Shown here in pieces: positions 57,342-64,000 of a DNA stretch of 64,000 nucleotides (the first letter of the stretch is position 1; each line of letters opens with the position of its first letter). Location: contig NZ_LZKI01000064.1 in the NCBI RefSeq assembly GCF_001672755.1, positions 1 through 64,000 on the forward strand, read 5' to 3'. This stretch comes from Mycobacterium colombiense. GTDB taxonomy: Bacteria > Actinomycetota > Actinomycetes > Mycobacteriales > Mycobacteriaceae. The notes below the pieces were generated by a model that saw only the letters and a list, made by a program, of their open reading frames with translations, was not told the DNA's origin and ran no database searches. The translations under genes and the position numbers were made by a program.

Positions 57342-57620
57342 GAGGGCTCCTCGTTGTCGCTGCGAAGTTCATCACCGGGCTCACCGGTGATAATCCCAAG
57401 CAAACCAAATTCTGCCTTGGCGACAAAAACGCTCGTGCGATACGCGTTGTCGTGATGCGGTGCGGGGCGTGCACAATGTGGCAGCGCCGTCATAGGACAA
57501 AATGCAGTCCGACCAGCCGGTTCCTTCGATTTCGTTCCCGTTCCACACCGCTCGATACGTGTGATTTCTGGCCTGCACGGCGTCAAGAGCCCCCGTGCGG
57601 ACGAAGTCGTCCATCCCCAT
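57338..57620 (-). pseudogene. Possible frameshifted secreted-type gene
   Basis: ATG at 57620 opens a frame reading MGMDDFVRTGALDAVQARNH, then AVWNGNEIEGTGWSDCILSYDGA, which is convincing to about 57470. After that the coding signal moves to the next frame ([36 protein letters not shown]), which stops at 57338 in an ATGA overlap with the next gene. The first frame also remains open upstream to about 57765 without a start. This looks like a gene broken by one or two indels. Family unknown. Confidence 0.4.
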
Positions 57621-57953
57621 GACTTCGGGTCCGTCGATCTCCGTTACTCCGTTGATCGGGCCCAGCAGCGGCGCGGGCGACGGCGCTTCCTGGCTTCCTG
57701 ACGGCTCAATCCCGCCCCGTCCTCGTCGTACTGAGATTGCCGCCGAGCAGGGTGAGCTGTCATCACCTCAACCGTCTATTCACCCGGGTAAGTAATGCGC
57801 CGCCGTGAAGCGAGGAGCGAATAGCTATGGCCGCGCGATAGTTAGTTCGTTGGCGTAAACAATTGAACGCCATCTGCTTTGCGCAACCTGAATTGTTCGC
57901 CCTCGATCTGAAACCAGCTTCGATTTAGGGCCGTCGCGCGTACGCTGAGCGAT

Positions 57954-58181
57954 ATGGTCAAGACCAAGACCAAGGTCTGCATACATTGCGGCCATACGTT
58001 CGATCCGAACGAACGACCGCGTGACTTGTCCGATCCGGACTGGCTTCCGGCCGCATCAGTCTATTGTTCGCATGATTGTAGTGACCGGTTCCATTGCGAG
58101 ATGGGGCATTGCTGCTCGACCCACGCGAAGGAGAAGGCCCGGCGCGAAGCCGCCAAGGCGGCGGCTTCCTCCAATGGCTAG
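57954..58181 (+). CDS. Small cysteine-rich zinc-binding protein
   Basis: A 75-residue protein with CIHCGHTF, SVYCSHDCSDRFHCEMGHCCS: several CxxC/CxxxC pairs typical of a zinc-knuckle or MYND/zinc-ribbon-like protein. The rest is charged (AKEKARREAAKAA). Start ATG at 57954. It is convergent with the MmpL gene, 16 bp between stops. Unknown role. Confidence 0.7.
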   Translation: MVKTKTKVCIHCGHTFDPNERPRDLSDPDWLPAASVYCSHDCSDRFHCEMGHCCSTHAKEKARREAAKAAASSNG

Positions 58182-58197
58182 GCGGGCATAGCGGACG

Positions 58198-61137
58198 CTA
58201 CGTCTGCGGACCCGACGCAGCCCCGTGCCGCGGGTGGTACAACAGCGCACGAACCAGCGGGCGCGGCCCCACGGACCGAAGCATCTGGCTGGCCGGCCGG
58301 ACACGTACCCGCTTCGGCCACCAGAACCAGCGGCCCATCACCGTCATGATCGATGGCGTAATGAGCGATCGGACGACGAAGGTGTCGAACAACAGGCCGA
58401 TGCCGATCGTGGTGCCGAATTGGCCGATCGCCCGGAGATCGCTGGTGATCATTGTGGCCATGGTGACGGCGAACACCACACCGGCGGCGGTCACCACCGG
58501 GCCGGTCACACCCATGCCGCGGATGAGTCCCGTTTTCAGGCCGGCTCCGATCTCCTCCTCGATTCGGGACACCAGCATCAGGTTGTAGTCCGATCCCACC
58601 GCCAAGAGCACAATCAACGCGAATTCTGTTGCCACCCAGTGCAACTGGAAGTTACCAAGATGCTGCCAGATCAGTGTCGAGAACCCGAACGCGGCCCCCA
58701 ACGACATCACGATGGTGCCGACGATGACACCCGCTGCGACCAGAGCGCGGGTGACGATCACCATGATGATGAAGATGAGCACGATCGAAGCCACCCCGGC
58801 GATCATCAGATCGTACTTGGCGCCGTTGGCGATGTCGTAAAACGTTGCGGCCGTGCCGCCGAGGTAGATGTCAGCATTCTCCAGCGAGGTGAGTTTCAGC
58901 GCCTCCTTGGCCGCTTGGCGCTCCTGATCGACGGACGCGATTCCCTTCGTCGTCGCCGGATCCACAGCGTGAGTGATGATGAAGCGAGCGGCCTTGCCGT
59001 CCGGCGACACCATCAAGCTCAACCCCAGCAAGAAGTCTGGGTTCTGGAAGATCTCGGGTGGCAGGTAGAACAGGCTCTCCACCTGAGAGTCGTTGAAAGA
59101 CTTGCCCATCACGGCGTTCGTGTCTGTCAGCCTGTCGAACTGATCGATCAGGCTGTCGAACGAACTGTAGATGGTCAGCGTCGTATCCCGGATCGACTTC
59201 GAGACCGCGATATTCTCGGGAATGATCGCCAGCAATTCGCGCGTGGCCTTGGCTGTGTCGGTGAGGTCGCTGGTGAGGGCGTGGAACTTTTCGGCCAGCT
59301 GATCGAACCCGTCCAGGGCGTCGAACAGGCTTCGTAGCGACCAGCAGATCGGGATGTCGTAGCAGTGCTTCTCCCAGTAGAAGTAGCTGCGAATCGGTCT
59401 CCAGAAGTCGTCGAAATCCGCGATGTGGTCCCGGATCTCGTCCGTGATGGCCGCCGTCTCCCCCGTGGTTTTCGAGCTGTCGTCCGCGGCGTTCGCAAGT
59501 CTCTGGGTCACGGCGTACTGGCGTTCCAAAAGGGCGATCTGAGTGTCGAGGAAACCGGTGATCTTCTTGATGTCGCCGACACGGTCCTTCAGGTAGTTCA
59601 GGTTGCTGCGGATCGGCGCGCTTTGCACACTGAGCTGGAACGGAATCGAGCCGTCTTGAATTGGCGGGCCGAGAGGTCTGGTGATGCTCTGCACCCGTTC
59701 GATTCCGGGCACCCGGAAGATGGCGCCGGCAATCTTGTCCAAAACCAGCATGTCTCTGGGATTGCGCAGATCGTGGTCCGATTCGATCATCAGAAGGTCC
59801 GGATTCAGGCGGGCCTGGGTGAAGTGTTGATCGGCCGCGGTGTACGCCTGCACAGACGAAGCACTCTGCGGCAGGTAGTACAGGTCGTTGTAGCGCGGAG
59901 TGAAGCCCATCAAGCCGATTGCGCCGACGATCGCCAGGATGACGGATGTCGCGAGGATCGGCGCCGGCCACCGCACGATGGCCGTCGCCAAACGGCGCCA
60001 CCGGGTGTAGTTGAATTCGCGCTTCGGGTCGAACAGGCCGAAGCCGCTTGCGAAGGCGATCAGCGCCGGCGTCAGCGTGACCCCGGCGGCCACCACCACC
60101 AGCAGACCCACCGCGCACGGAAACGCCAGCGAACTGAAGTACGGCAGCCGGGTGAATTTCAGACAGGCCAGCGCCCCGACGATCGTCAAACCCGAACCCA
60201 GCACCACCTTGGTGACACCCGCGAAGGTGTCGTAGTAGGCGGCTTCGCGGTCCAGACCCCGTTCGCGGCCCTCCTGGTAGCGGCCGACCATGAAAATCGC
60301 GTAGTCGGTACCCGCCGCGATGGCCAGTGCCGTCAGCAAATTGACGGCGAAGGTCGACAGCCCCATGATGCCGGTTTCGCCCAGCAGTGCCACCACGCCG
60401 CGGCCGGTAGCCAGTCCGACGAACAGGATGACCATCGTCAGCAGCACCGTGCCGATGGATCGATAGACGAACATCAGCATGATCGCGATGATGATGATGG
60501 TGATGATCGTCATCTTGGCCAGGCTCGCGTCGCCTACGACGATCGTGTCGGCGGTCAGGGCTCCCTGACCGGCCACGTAGGCCTTCACCCCCGCCGGCGG
60601 CTTCGAATCCGCGACGATTTTGCGAACCGCGGCGACCGATTTGTCGCCGACCGCTCCGCCCTGGTCACCGCGCAGGTTGACCTGAACATAGGCGGCCTTG
60701 TGGTCGTAGCTCTCGACACCGGAGGACGTGAATCGCTGTCCCCAGAAATTCAGCGCATGCTCGACGTGTTCGTCGTCCCGCTGCAGCTTCTTGACCAGGT
60801 CGTCGTAATACCGGTGGGCGTCCTCGCCGAGAGGTTTGTCGCCGACGAGGGTCACCAGGACGAGGTTGTCGGAGTCGTACTCCTTGAATTTCTGCCCGAT
60901 GTGCTTCATCCCGGTCACCGAAGGCGCGTCGGATGGCGACAGCGGCACCGAGACTTCCTCGGCGACCGCCTCCAACTGGGGGACGAAGACGTTGACGCCG
61001 ACTGCGATCAGCAGCCAGATCAACACGATCGGCAGCGCCAGGGCGCGGATGGTTCGGGCCAGCCGCGGTTTGCGCTCAACTTCGGTGCGCTGCGCGACGG
61101 GGATTCTGTCCGTGTCGCTCGTGTCGTCGGCGGTCAC
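58198..61137 (-). CDS. MmpL-family RND transporter
   Basis: A 979-residue RND protein of the mycobacterial membrane protein large family. Conserved proton-relay and domain motifs are seen: GTDYAIFMVGRYQEGRERG in the first half and GSDYNLMLVSRIEEEIG in the second, with 12 predicted membrane helices and two large periplasmic loops. MmpLs export lipids or siderophores to the outer envelope. GTG start overlaps the MmpS stop (GTGA). Substrate unknown; with MmpS it fits an MmpS-MmpL pair like MmpS4/L4. Confidence 0.95.
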   Translation of the reverse strand: MTADDTSDTDRIPVAQRTEVERKPRLARTIRALALPIVLIWLLIAVGVNVFVPQLEAVAEEVSVPLSPSDAPSVTGMKHIGQKFKEYDSDNLVLVTLVGDKPLGEDAHRYYDDLVKKLQRDDEHVEHALNFWGQRFTSSGVESYDHKAAYVQVNLRGDQGGAVGDKSVAAVRKIVADSKPPAGVKAYVAGQGALTADTIVVGDASLAKMTIITIIIIAIMLMFVYRSIGTVLLTMVILFVGLATGRGVVALLGETGIMGLSTFAVNLLTALAIAAGTDYAIFMVGRYQEGRERGLDREAAYYDTFAGVTKVVLGSGLTIVGALACLKFTRLPYFSSLAFPCAVGLLVVVAAGVTLTPALIAFASGFGLFDPKREFNYTRWRRLATAIVRWPAPILATSVILAIVGAIGLMGFTPRYNDLYYLPQSASSVQAYTAADQHFTQARLNPDLLMIESDHDLRNPRDMLVLDKIAGAIFRVPGIERVQSITRPLGPPIQDGSIPFQLSVQSAPIRSNLNYLKDRVGDIKKITGFLDTQIALLERQYAVTQRLANAADDSSKTTGETAAITDEIRDHIADFDDFWRPIRSYFYWEKHCYDIPICWSLRSLFDALDGFDQLAEKFHALTSDLTDTAKATRELLAIIPENIAVSKSIRDTTLTIYSSFDSLIDQFDRLTDTNAVMGKSFNDSQVESLFYLPPEIFQNPDFLLGLSLMVSPDGKAARFIITHAVDPATTKGIASVDQERQAAKEALKLTSLENADIYLGGTAATFYDIANGAKYDLMIAGVASIVLIFIIMVIVTRALVAAGVIVGTIVMSLGAAFGFSTLIWQHLGNFQLHWVATEFALIVLLAVGSDYNLMLVSRIEEEIGAGLKTGLIRGMGVTGPVVTAAGVVFAVTMATMITSDLRAIGQFGTTIGIGLLFDTFVVRSLITPSIMTVMGRWFWWPKRVRVRPASQMLRSVGPRPLVRALLYHPRHGAASGPQT

Positions 61138-61559
61138 GCGGACTTGTCCAAGCAGGAAACCTGCGCGTCGCGGTTGTTGGCCTGTTGTTGATCGACCAAT
61201 TTGCCGTCGACCGTGATGCGGCAGCCGATGAAGGGGCTGTCACCTTGGGCGACGACATAGGCGAAGATGCCGGGCATCTCGGCGACGATCGTCTTCGACC
61301 ACGGCAGTGTGCTGAAGCTGGCCTTCTGGGGTAGCGAGTCCGCATCCATCCAGTTGACGACGCCGGTCGTCCCGGGCGGTCCCAGGATTTCGTAGATGGC
61401 GGTCTTGGCCGCGTACGGCGGGGTCGCATCCCGCGGGTCGGGCTTGGGCAGGCCAGGTCCTGGGAAAACGCCATTGAGTCGAACCACCGCAACGCCGCCG
61501 ATGATCAGCGCGACGGCCACCACCAGCGGAACCCATGCCCGCTTGAGAAGCCTCAACAC
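61134..61559 (-). CDS. MmpS-family accessory protein
   Basis: A 141-residue MmpS: one N-terminal membrane helix (VPLVVAVALIIGGVAVVRLNGVF, about 11-33), then the beta-sandwich with AKTAIYEILGPPGTTGVVNW, PWSKTIVAEMPG and GCRITVDGKLVDQQQAN. MmpS proteins are periplasmic partners of MmpL. GTG start; the stop overlaps the MmpL start. No regulator is next to it apart from a decayed LAL gene. Confidence 0.93.
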   Translation of the reverse strand: MLRLLKRAWVPLVVAVALIIGGVAVVRLNGVFPGPGLPKPDPRDATPPYAAKTAIYEILGPPGTTGVVNWMDADSLPQKASFSTLPWSKTIVAEMPGIFAYVVAQGDSPFIGCRITVDGKLVDQQQANNRDAQVSCLDKSA

Positions 61560-61879
61560 CGTGCCCCCCGATTAGGAATGCTCGACGGGCTGATACTAAG
61601 GCATCTCTTCGCGTGCGCCACGGCTAGCCGAACGCCACAGCGGTCGAGTTGATTCCCTGGGTGGCCACCAGACCGACGCTGCAGCGGCAGCGGCGACACA
61701 ACCTCATCTTCGCTGCGATGGTGGTGGCGCGGAGTAGCGGTGTCAGCGATGCGGCGGAGCAGCCTTTGCTTCCAACCAAATTCACGCCGATACACACCTC
61801 CGCGCCCCGCGGCCGTCAAACCACTCGCTTGCAGTGCTTTTCACTATGACCCTTCGTCGGTCGCTCGAACGATTACTGC
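61560..61879. other. Region upstream of mmpS; no gene seen
   Basis: About 320 bp. It should hold the mmpS-mmpL promoter. Some plus-strand sequence may be the decayed 5' end of the LAL pseudogene, but it is not recognisable. Confidence 0.4.
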
Positions 61880-62418
61880 GGAGGCGATGGTTCGGTCGCG
61901 GCCGAGGTGCTTGACGGTCAGCCACCGCACCTTCGCGATTTTTTGCTGCGTACCTCTGTCCTCGGGCGACTCAGCGGTCCGCTGTGCGATGCGGTGCTTG
62001 AAACGTCTTGCTCGGCCTCGGTTTCGGAGAAAGATCGAGCGCGAAAACCTGTTTGTGGTGCCGCTGGACATGTCGCGTCACTGGTATCGCTATCACCAGC
62101 TGTTCGGAGAGTTGTTGCGCACCGAGGTCCTCCGCTTCGAGCCCGATCTCGTCGCCGATCCGCACCGACGGGCCCGCGAAATGGTTCGAGAGCCAGGGCC
62201 TCGTCGATAAGGCGGTGCGCCATCTGGTCGCCGGCGGTGCTGACATCACCTCGACGGTGGTCCCGTCCGCCGAGCGGCCAGCGAGCGTCGCAGCGACTTC
62301 GTGCGACCAGGGGTGCGCGGTCGGTGAGCAGCTGACCCCCAAGGAGTTCGAGGTTCTTCGCGTACTCCCCACGCGCAGGGCGGCGGTTAGCCGCGCGCGA
62401 GAACTCGGCCTGTTGTAA
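61880..62418 (+). pseudogene. Decayed LAL/LuxR (MalT-like) regulator
   Basis: Three consecutive frames together read as a LAL-type regulator: first VLDGQPPHLRDFLLRTSVLG and RLSGPLCDAVL, then ENLFVVPLDMSRHWYRYHQL, FGELLRTEVLRFEPDLVADP, then WFESQGLVDKAVRHLVAGG and a LuxR-HTH-like beginning, EQLTPKEFEVLRVLPT. At least two frameshifts, loss of the N-terminal AAA part and an early end show that it is dead. The region is about 540 bp, whereas intact LALs are about 2.6 kb. It may have once controlled the neighbouring MmpS/MmpL operon. Confidence 0.65.
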
Positions 62419-62455
62419 TTCGCATATCCTCTGTGGAGCTGCGTCACGAGGTCAC

Positions 62456-62800
62456 CTATGAAGACCACCCTTGACCACCTAGCCACAGCGGCGGCTCCTG
62501 GCCGTTGTACATGCTGTTGGGCCGCCATCGCTGCCTGCGCATAAGCCGACTGGCGTGGTGCTCGGCCACGTCCTTCAGGTATTCGACGTCGTCGCTGGTC
62601 CACGGGTGCTGACCGGTCCCGTCCAACGACCACCTCGGTTGGCCGTCCTGCTCGTAGCGGGTTATCCGGTACCGCCAGGCGACGTGTCTGCCCTTGGCGT
62701 CAACCTGCCAGTCCAGCAGCCGCGGGCGGACGGCCTCGGGCGTCCGCTGGATGAATTCCCGGGGGTGGGTGATCCGGATCTCGATGAACTCGCCACCCAT
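62456..62800 (-). CDS. Hypothetical protein (114 aa)
   Basis: A 114-residue soluble protein (MGGEFIEIRITHPREFIQRT...) with alternating charged strands, WRYRITRYEQDGQPRWSLDG and helix VEYLKDVAEHHASRLMRRQRW. The frame is convincing. No known family. Confidence 0.6.
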   Translation of the reverse strand: MGGEFIEIRITHPREFIQRTPEAVRPRLLDWQVDAKGRHVAWRYRITRYEQDGQPRWSLDGTGQHPWTSDDVEYLKDVAEHHASRLMRRQRWRPNSMYNGQEPPLWLGGQGWSS

Positions 62801-63131
62801 GAATCAACCCTAATCGAATGGAACGAGGTCGTGGCAGACCGAAAACAATCCGAGCCGAAAGCATGACCCCGGCCATCCGCACCTGGTGACGGTGGATGGC
62901 CACCACAACACTGCTCCGCAGCCATAGGTCGCGACGATCGGCCCCGGTCAGGCGTTGACATAGACCTTCAAATCCCTTGAGCAGCTTCGCCATAACGCGT
63001 GCGGGTGACGTTCCATCTGGCCCGCAGCGCAACTTGCGCCCGCCGGGACTTCCCTCATCGGCAAAACAGGTAGCCCAATACGCGCGAATTGCACGCACCG
63101 CTCTCGTACCGTCACTGGCAGGAGGTGCGAT
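62801..63131. other. 330-bp gap; no supported gene
   Basis: A minus-strand frame beginning ATG 62993 (MAKLLKGFEGLCQRLTGADR) runs into the next gene with no stop and poor codon bias, so I do not call it. The AGGAGGTG at 63120-63127 is the ribosome-binding site of the lipoprotein gene. Confidence 0.4.
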
Positions 63132-63707
63132 ATGCGGAGACCGGTGTTCGCGTTCCTCGTTGCAGGGCTGCTGGTGGCCGCGTGCCACGGCGTCGACCGC
63201 GAAAAGAGTTCTTCACCGAATGCACAGCAGCAGGCCGTCGTCGGCGTCGTGCTGCGAACCGCTCAGCCGCAGTATCCGAGAGGGACTGCACCGAAACTCG
63301 ACATGGTGCTGCACAACAACGGCACCACGACGTGCAAGCTGCCCACCTCGCCGGTGGGCTCGGTCGACGTCGTGTCGGTCACGCGCGACGCCGAGGCCGT
63401 GGTCGGGAAGGCGGGTAATGCAACCTATTACGGCGGAATCGGCGATGTGGTCAATCGCAGCCTGAAAGACGTCCCGCCCGACGCGGAGACGACCGTACCA
63501 CTGGACATCAAGGCGTTAGCGAATAGCCCTGCGGTGCTTGTCGTTTCGCGGCCAACTGGCGCCGGCGACGCGAACCTGACCAGTTGGAAGCTGGATCCGC
63601 CGGGCAAGTACAAGGTGACCGCGCGCCTGGCACCGGTCGTCGGCACCGCCGAGACGTGTGTGACCCCGTCCGCGTTAGCCGCTGTCGAATTCGAGGTCAC
63701 GCCGTGA
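63132..63707 (+). CDS. Putative lipoprotein
   Basis: A 191-residue exported protein with a lipoprotein signal (FAFLVAGLLVAAC, lipobox LVAAC). The mature part is beta-rich: VVGVVLRTAQPQYPRGTAPKLDMVLHNNGTTTCKL is like an immunoglobulin-type/DUF4232-like domain with paired cysteines (TTTCKL and AETCVTP). AGGAGGTG precedes the ATG. Its stop overlaps the next start. Surface-exposed; function unknown. Confidence 0.75.
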   Translation: MRRPVFAFLVAGLLVAACHGVDREKSSSPNAQQQAVVGVVLRTAQPQYPRGTAPKLDMVLHNNGTTTCKLPTSPVGSVDVVSVTRDAEAVVGKAGNATYYGGIGDVVNRSLKDVPPDAETTVPLDIKALANSPAVLVVSRPTGAGDANLTSWKLDPPGKYKVTARLAPVVGTAETCVTPSALAAVEFEVTP

Positions 63708-64000
63708 AGCGCCGTTCGTGCGCCGTCGTGGCCGTCTGTGTGTTGACCGCTATCGCCGGAAACGCGAAACCCGCAGCGCTGGCCGATGTCACGGCCGACT
63801 CGGGCGCCGAGCCGGGGCTGGCCGCATGCGAAAAAGTGTTCGCTACCACCGACCCGGCGGGCCTGTGGCGCCAGTCCAATGGCCCCGGTACCCCGCCGGT
63901 GCAGATAGAGACGACCGACGTCGGCCCGGACGGCGCCGGCACGGGAACCAGCGTGGTCGAGGGGCAGGTCATCATCTACTGGGACCCCGACCAGGTCATC
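63704..64000 (+). CDS. Secreted hypothetical protein (partial)
   Basis: GTG at 63704 overlaps the lipoprotein stop (GTGA). 99 codons are present before the window ends. Signal sequence VVAVCVLTAIAGNAKPAALA, then ADSGAEPGLAACEKVFATTDPAGLW. The gene continues past 64000. Operon with the lipoprotein suggests a paired envelope function. Confidence 0.65.
   Translation, partial: MKRRSCAVVAVCVLTAIAGNAKPAALADVTADSGAEPGLAACEKVFATTDPAGLWRQSNGPGTPPVQIETTDVGPDGAGTGTSVVEGQVIIYWDPDQVI

Noticed and set aside
59365..61191. 608-codon plus-strand open frame opposite mmpL
   Set aside because: Exact antisense of a well-supported MmpL; Arg/Gln/His-rich translation without domains.
62700..63188. Minus-strand 162-codon frame upstream of the 114-residue gene
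   Set aside because: Poor codon bias; overlaps the 62456-62800 gene out of frame and lacks a ribosome-binding site.

Overview
The window looks like a high-GC chromosome segment of a non-tuberculous Mycobacterium/Mycolicibacterium. The signs are an MmpS/MmpL pair, several secreted DUF732 proteins, F420-type LLM oxidoreductases, a Ddn-like deazaflavin oxidoreductase, class III adenylate cyclases (one fused to an alpha/beta hydrolase, like LipJ), a LytR-CpsA-Psr protein and a GlnA1-type glutamine synthetase. No rRNA, complete tRNA or CRISPR array was seen.

Layout. 1-7.6 kb: a minus-strand run (LLM oxidoreductase, two small membrane proteins, TetR) divergent from an MpaB-like oxygenase across a clear promoter/operator; then a sigma factor-ogt pair, a DUF732 protein, a phospholipase-D-like protein and a PhyH-type dioxygenase. 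7.64-27.96 kb: a 20.3 kb integrated element bounded by a 20-bp direct repeat, whose right copy is the 3' end of glnA. 27.9-36.2 kb: glnA, a two-RCK K+ channel, LCP, serine hydrolase, M15 peptidase and DUF2505. 36.4-42.3 kb: a DUF732 gene, then an oxygenase cluster (P450, LLM, TauD, small protein, Rieske) read away from a LysR gene with a visible operator. 42.3-49.6 kb: Ddn-like enzyme, sugar-nucleotide SDR plus glycosyltransferase, methyltransferase and two adenylate cyclases. 49.9-53 kb: a truncated cNMP-binding gene abutting a VOC protein and a very GC-rich kinase-MurQ fusion, then an exported amidase. 53.3-64 kb: a self-sufficient P450 (BM3/CYP102 layout), small secreted proteins, MmpL/MmpS, a decayed LAL-type regulator and a lipoprotein operon.

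The element is the most interesting part. Its right end has an XRE repressor and tyrosine integrase on the plus strand, divergent from an AlpA/excisionase-like wHTH gene, followed on the minus strand by a RepA-like ATPase, an array of ten GTGTCCCC-type octamers (candidate origin), small phage-type genes, an HNH protein, an HK97-type prohead protease and a P27-type small terminase. I found no major capsid, portal, large terminase, tail or lysis gene. This is the layout of a phage satellite (PICI-like, also resembling phiRv1/phiRv2 of M. tuberculosis), not a full prophage. The left 10 kb is cargo: an anchored DUF732 protein, a gene whose start codon lies in a perfect 12-bp inverted repeat, a PD-(D/E)XK plus HNH nuclease pair, a zinc-ribbon protein coupled to a glycosylase-fold-like protein, and a receptor Ser/Thr kinase with a duplicated external domain. 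I propose, as inference, that this cargo is anti-phage or inter-element conflict machinery. Integration restores the GlnA C-terminus exactly and only swaps its stop codon.
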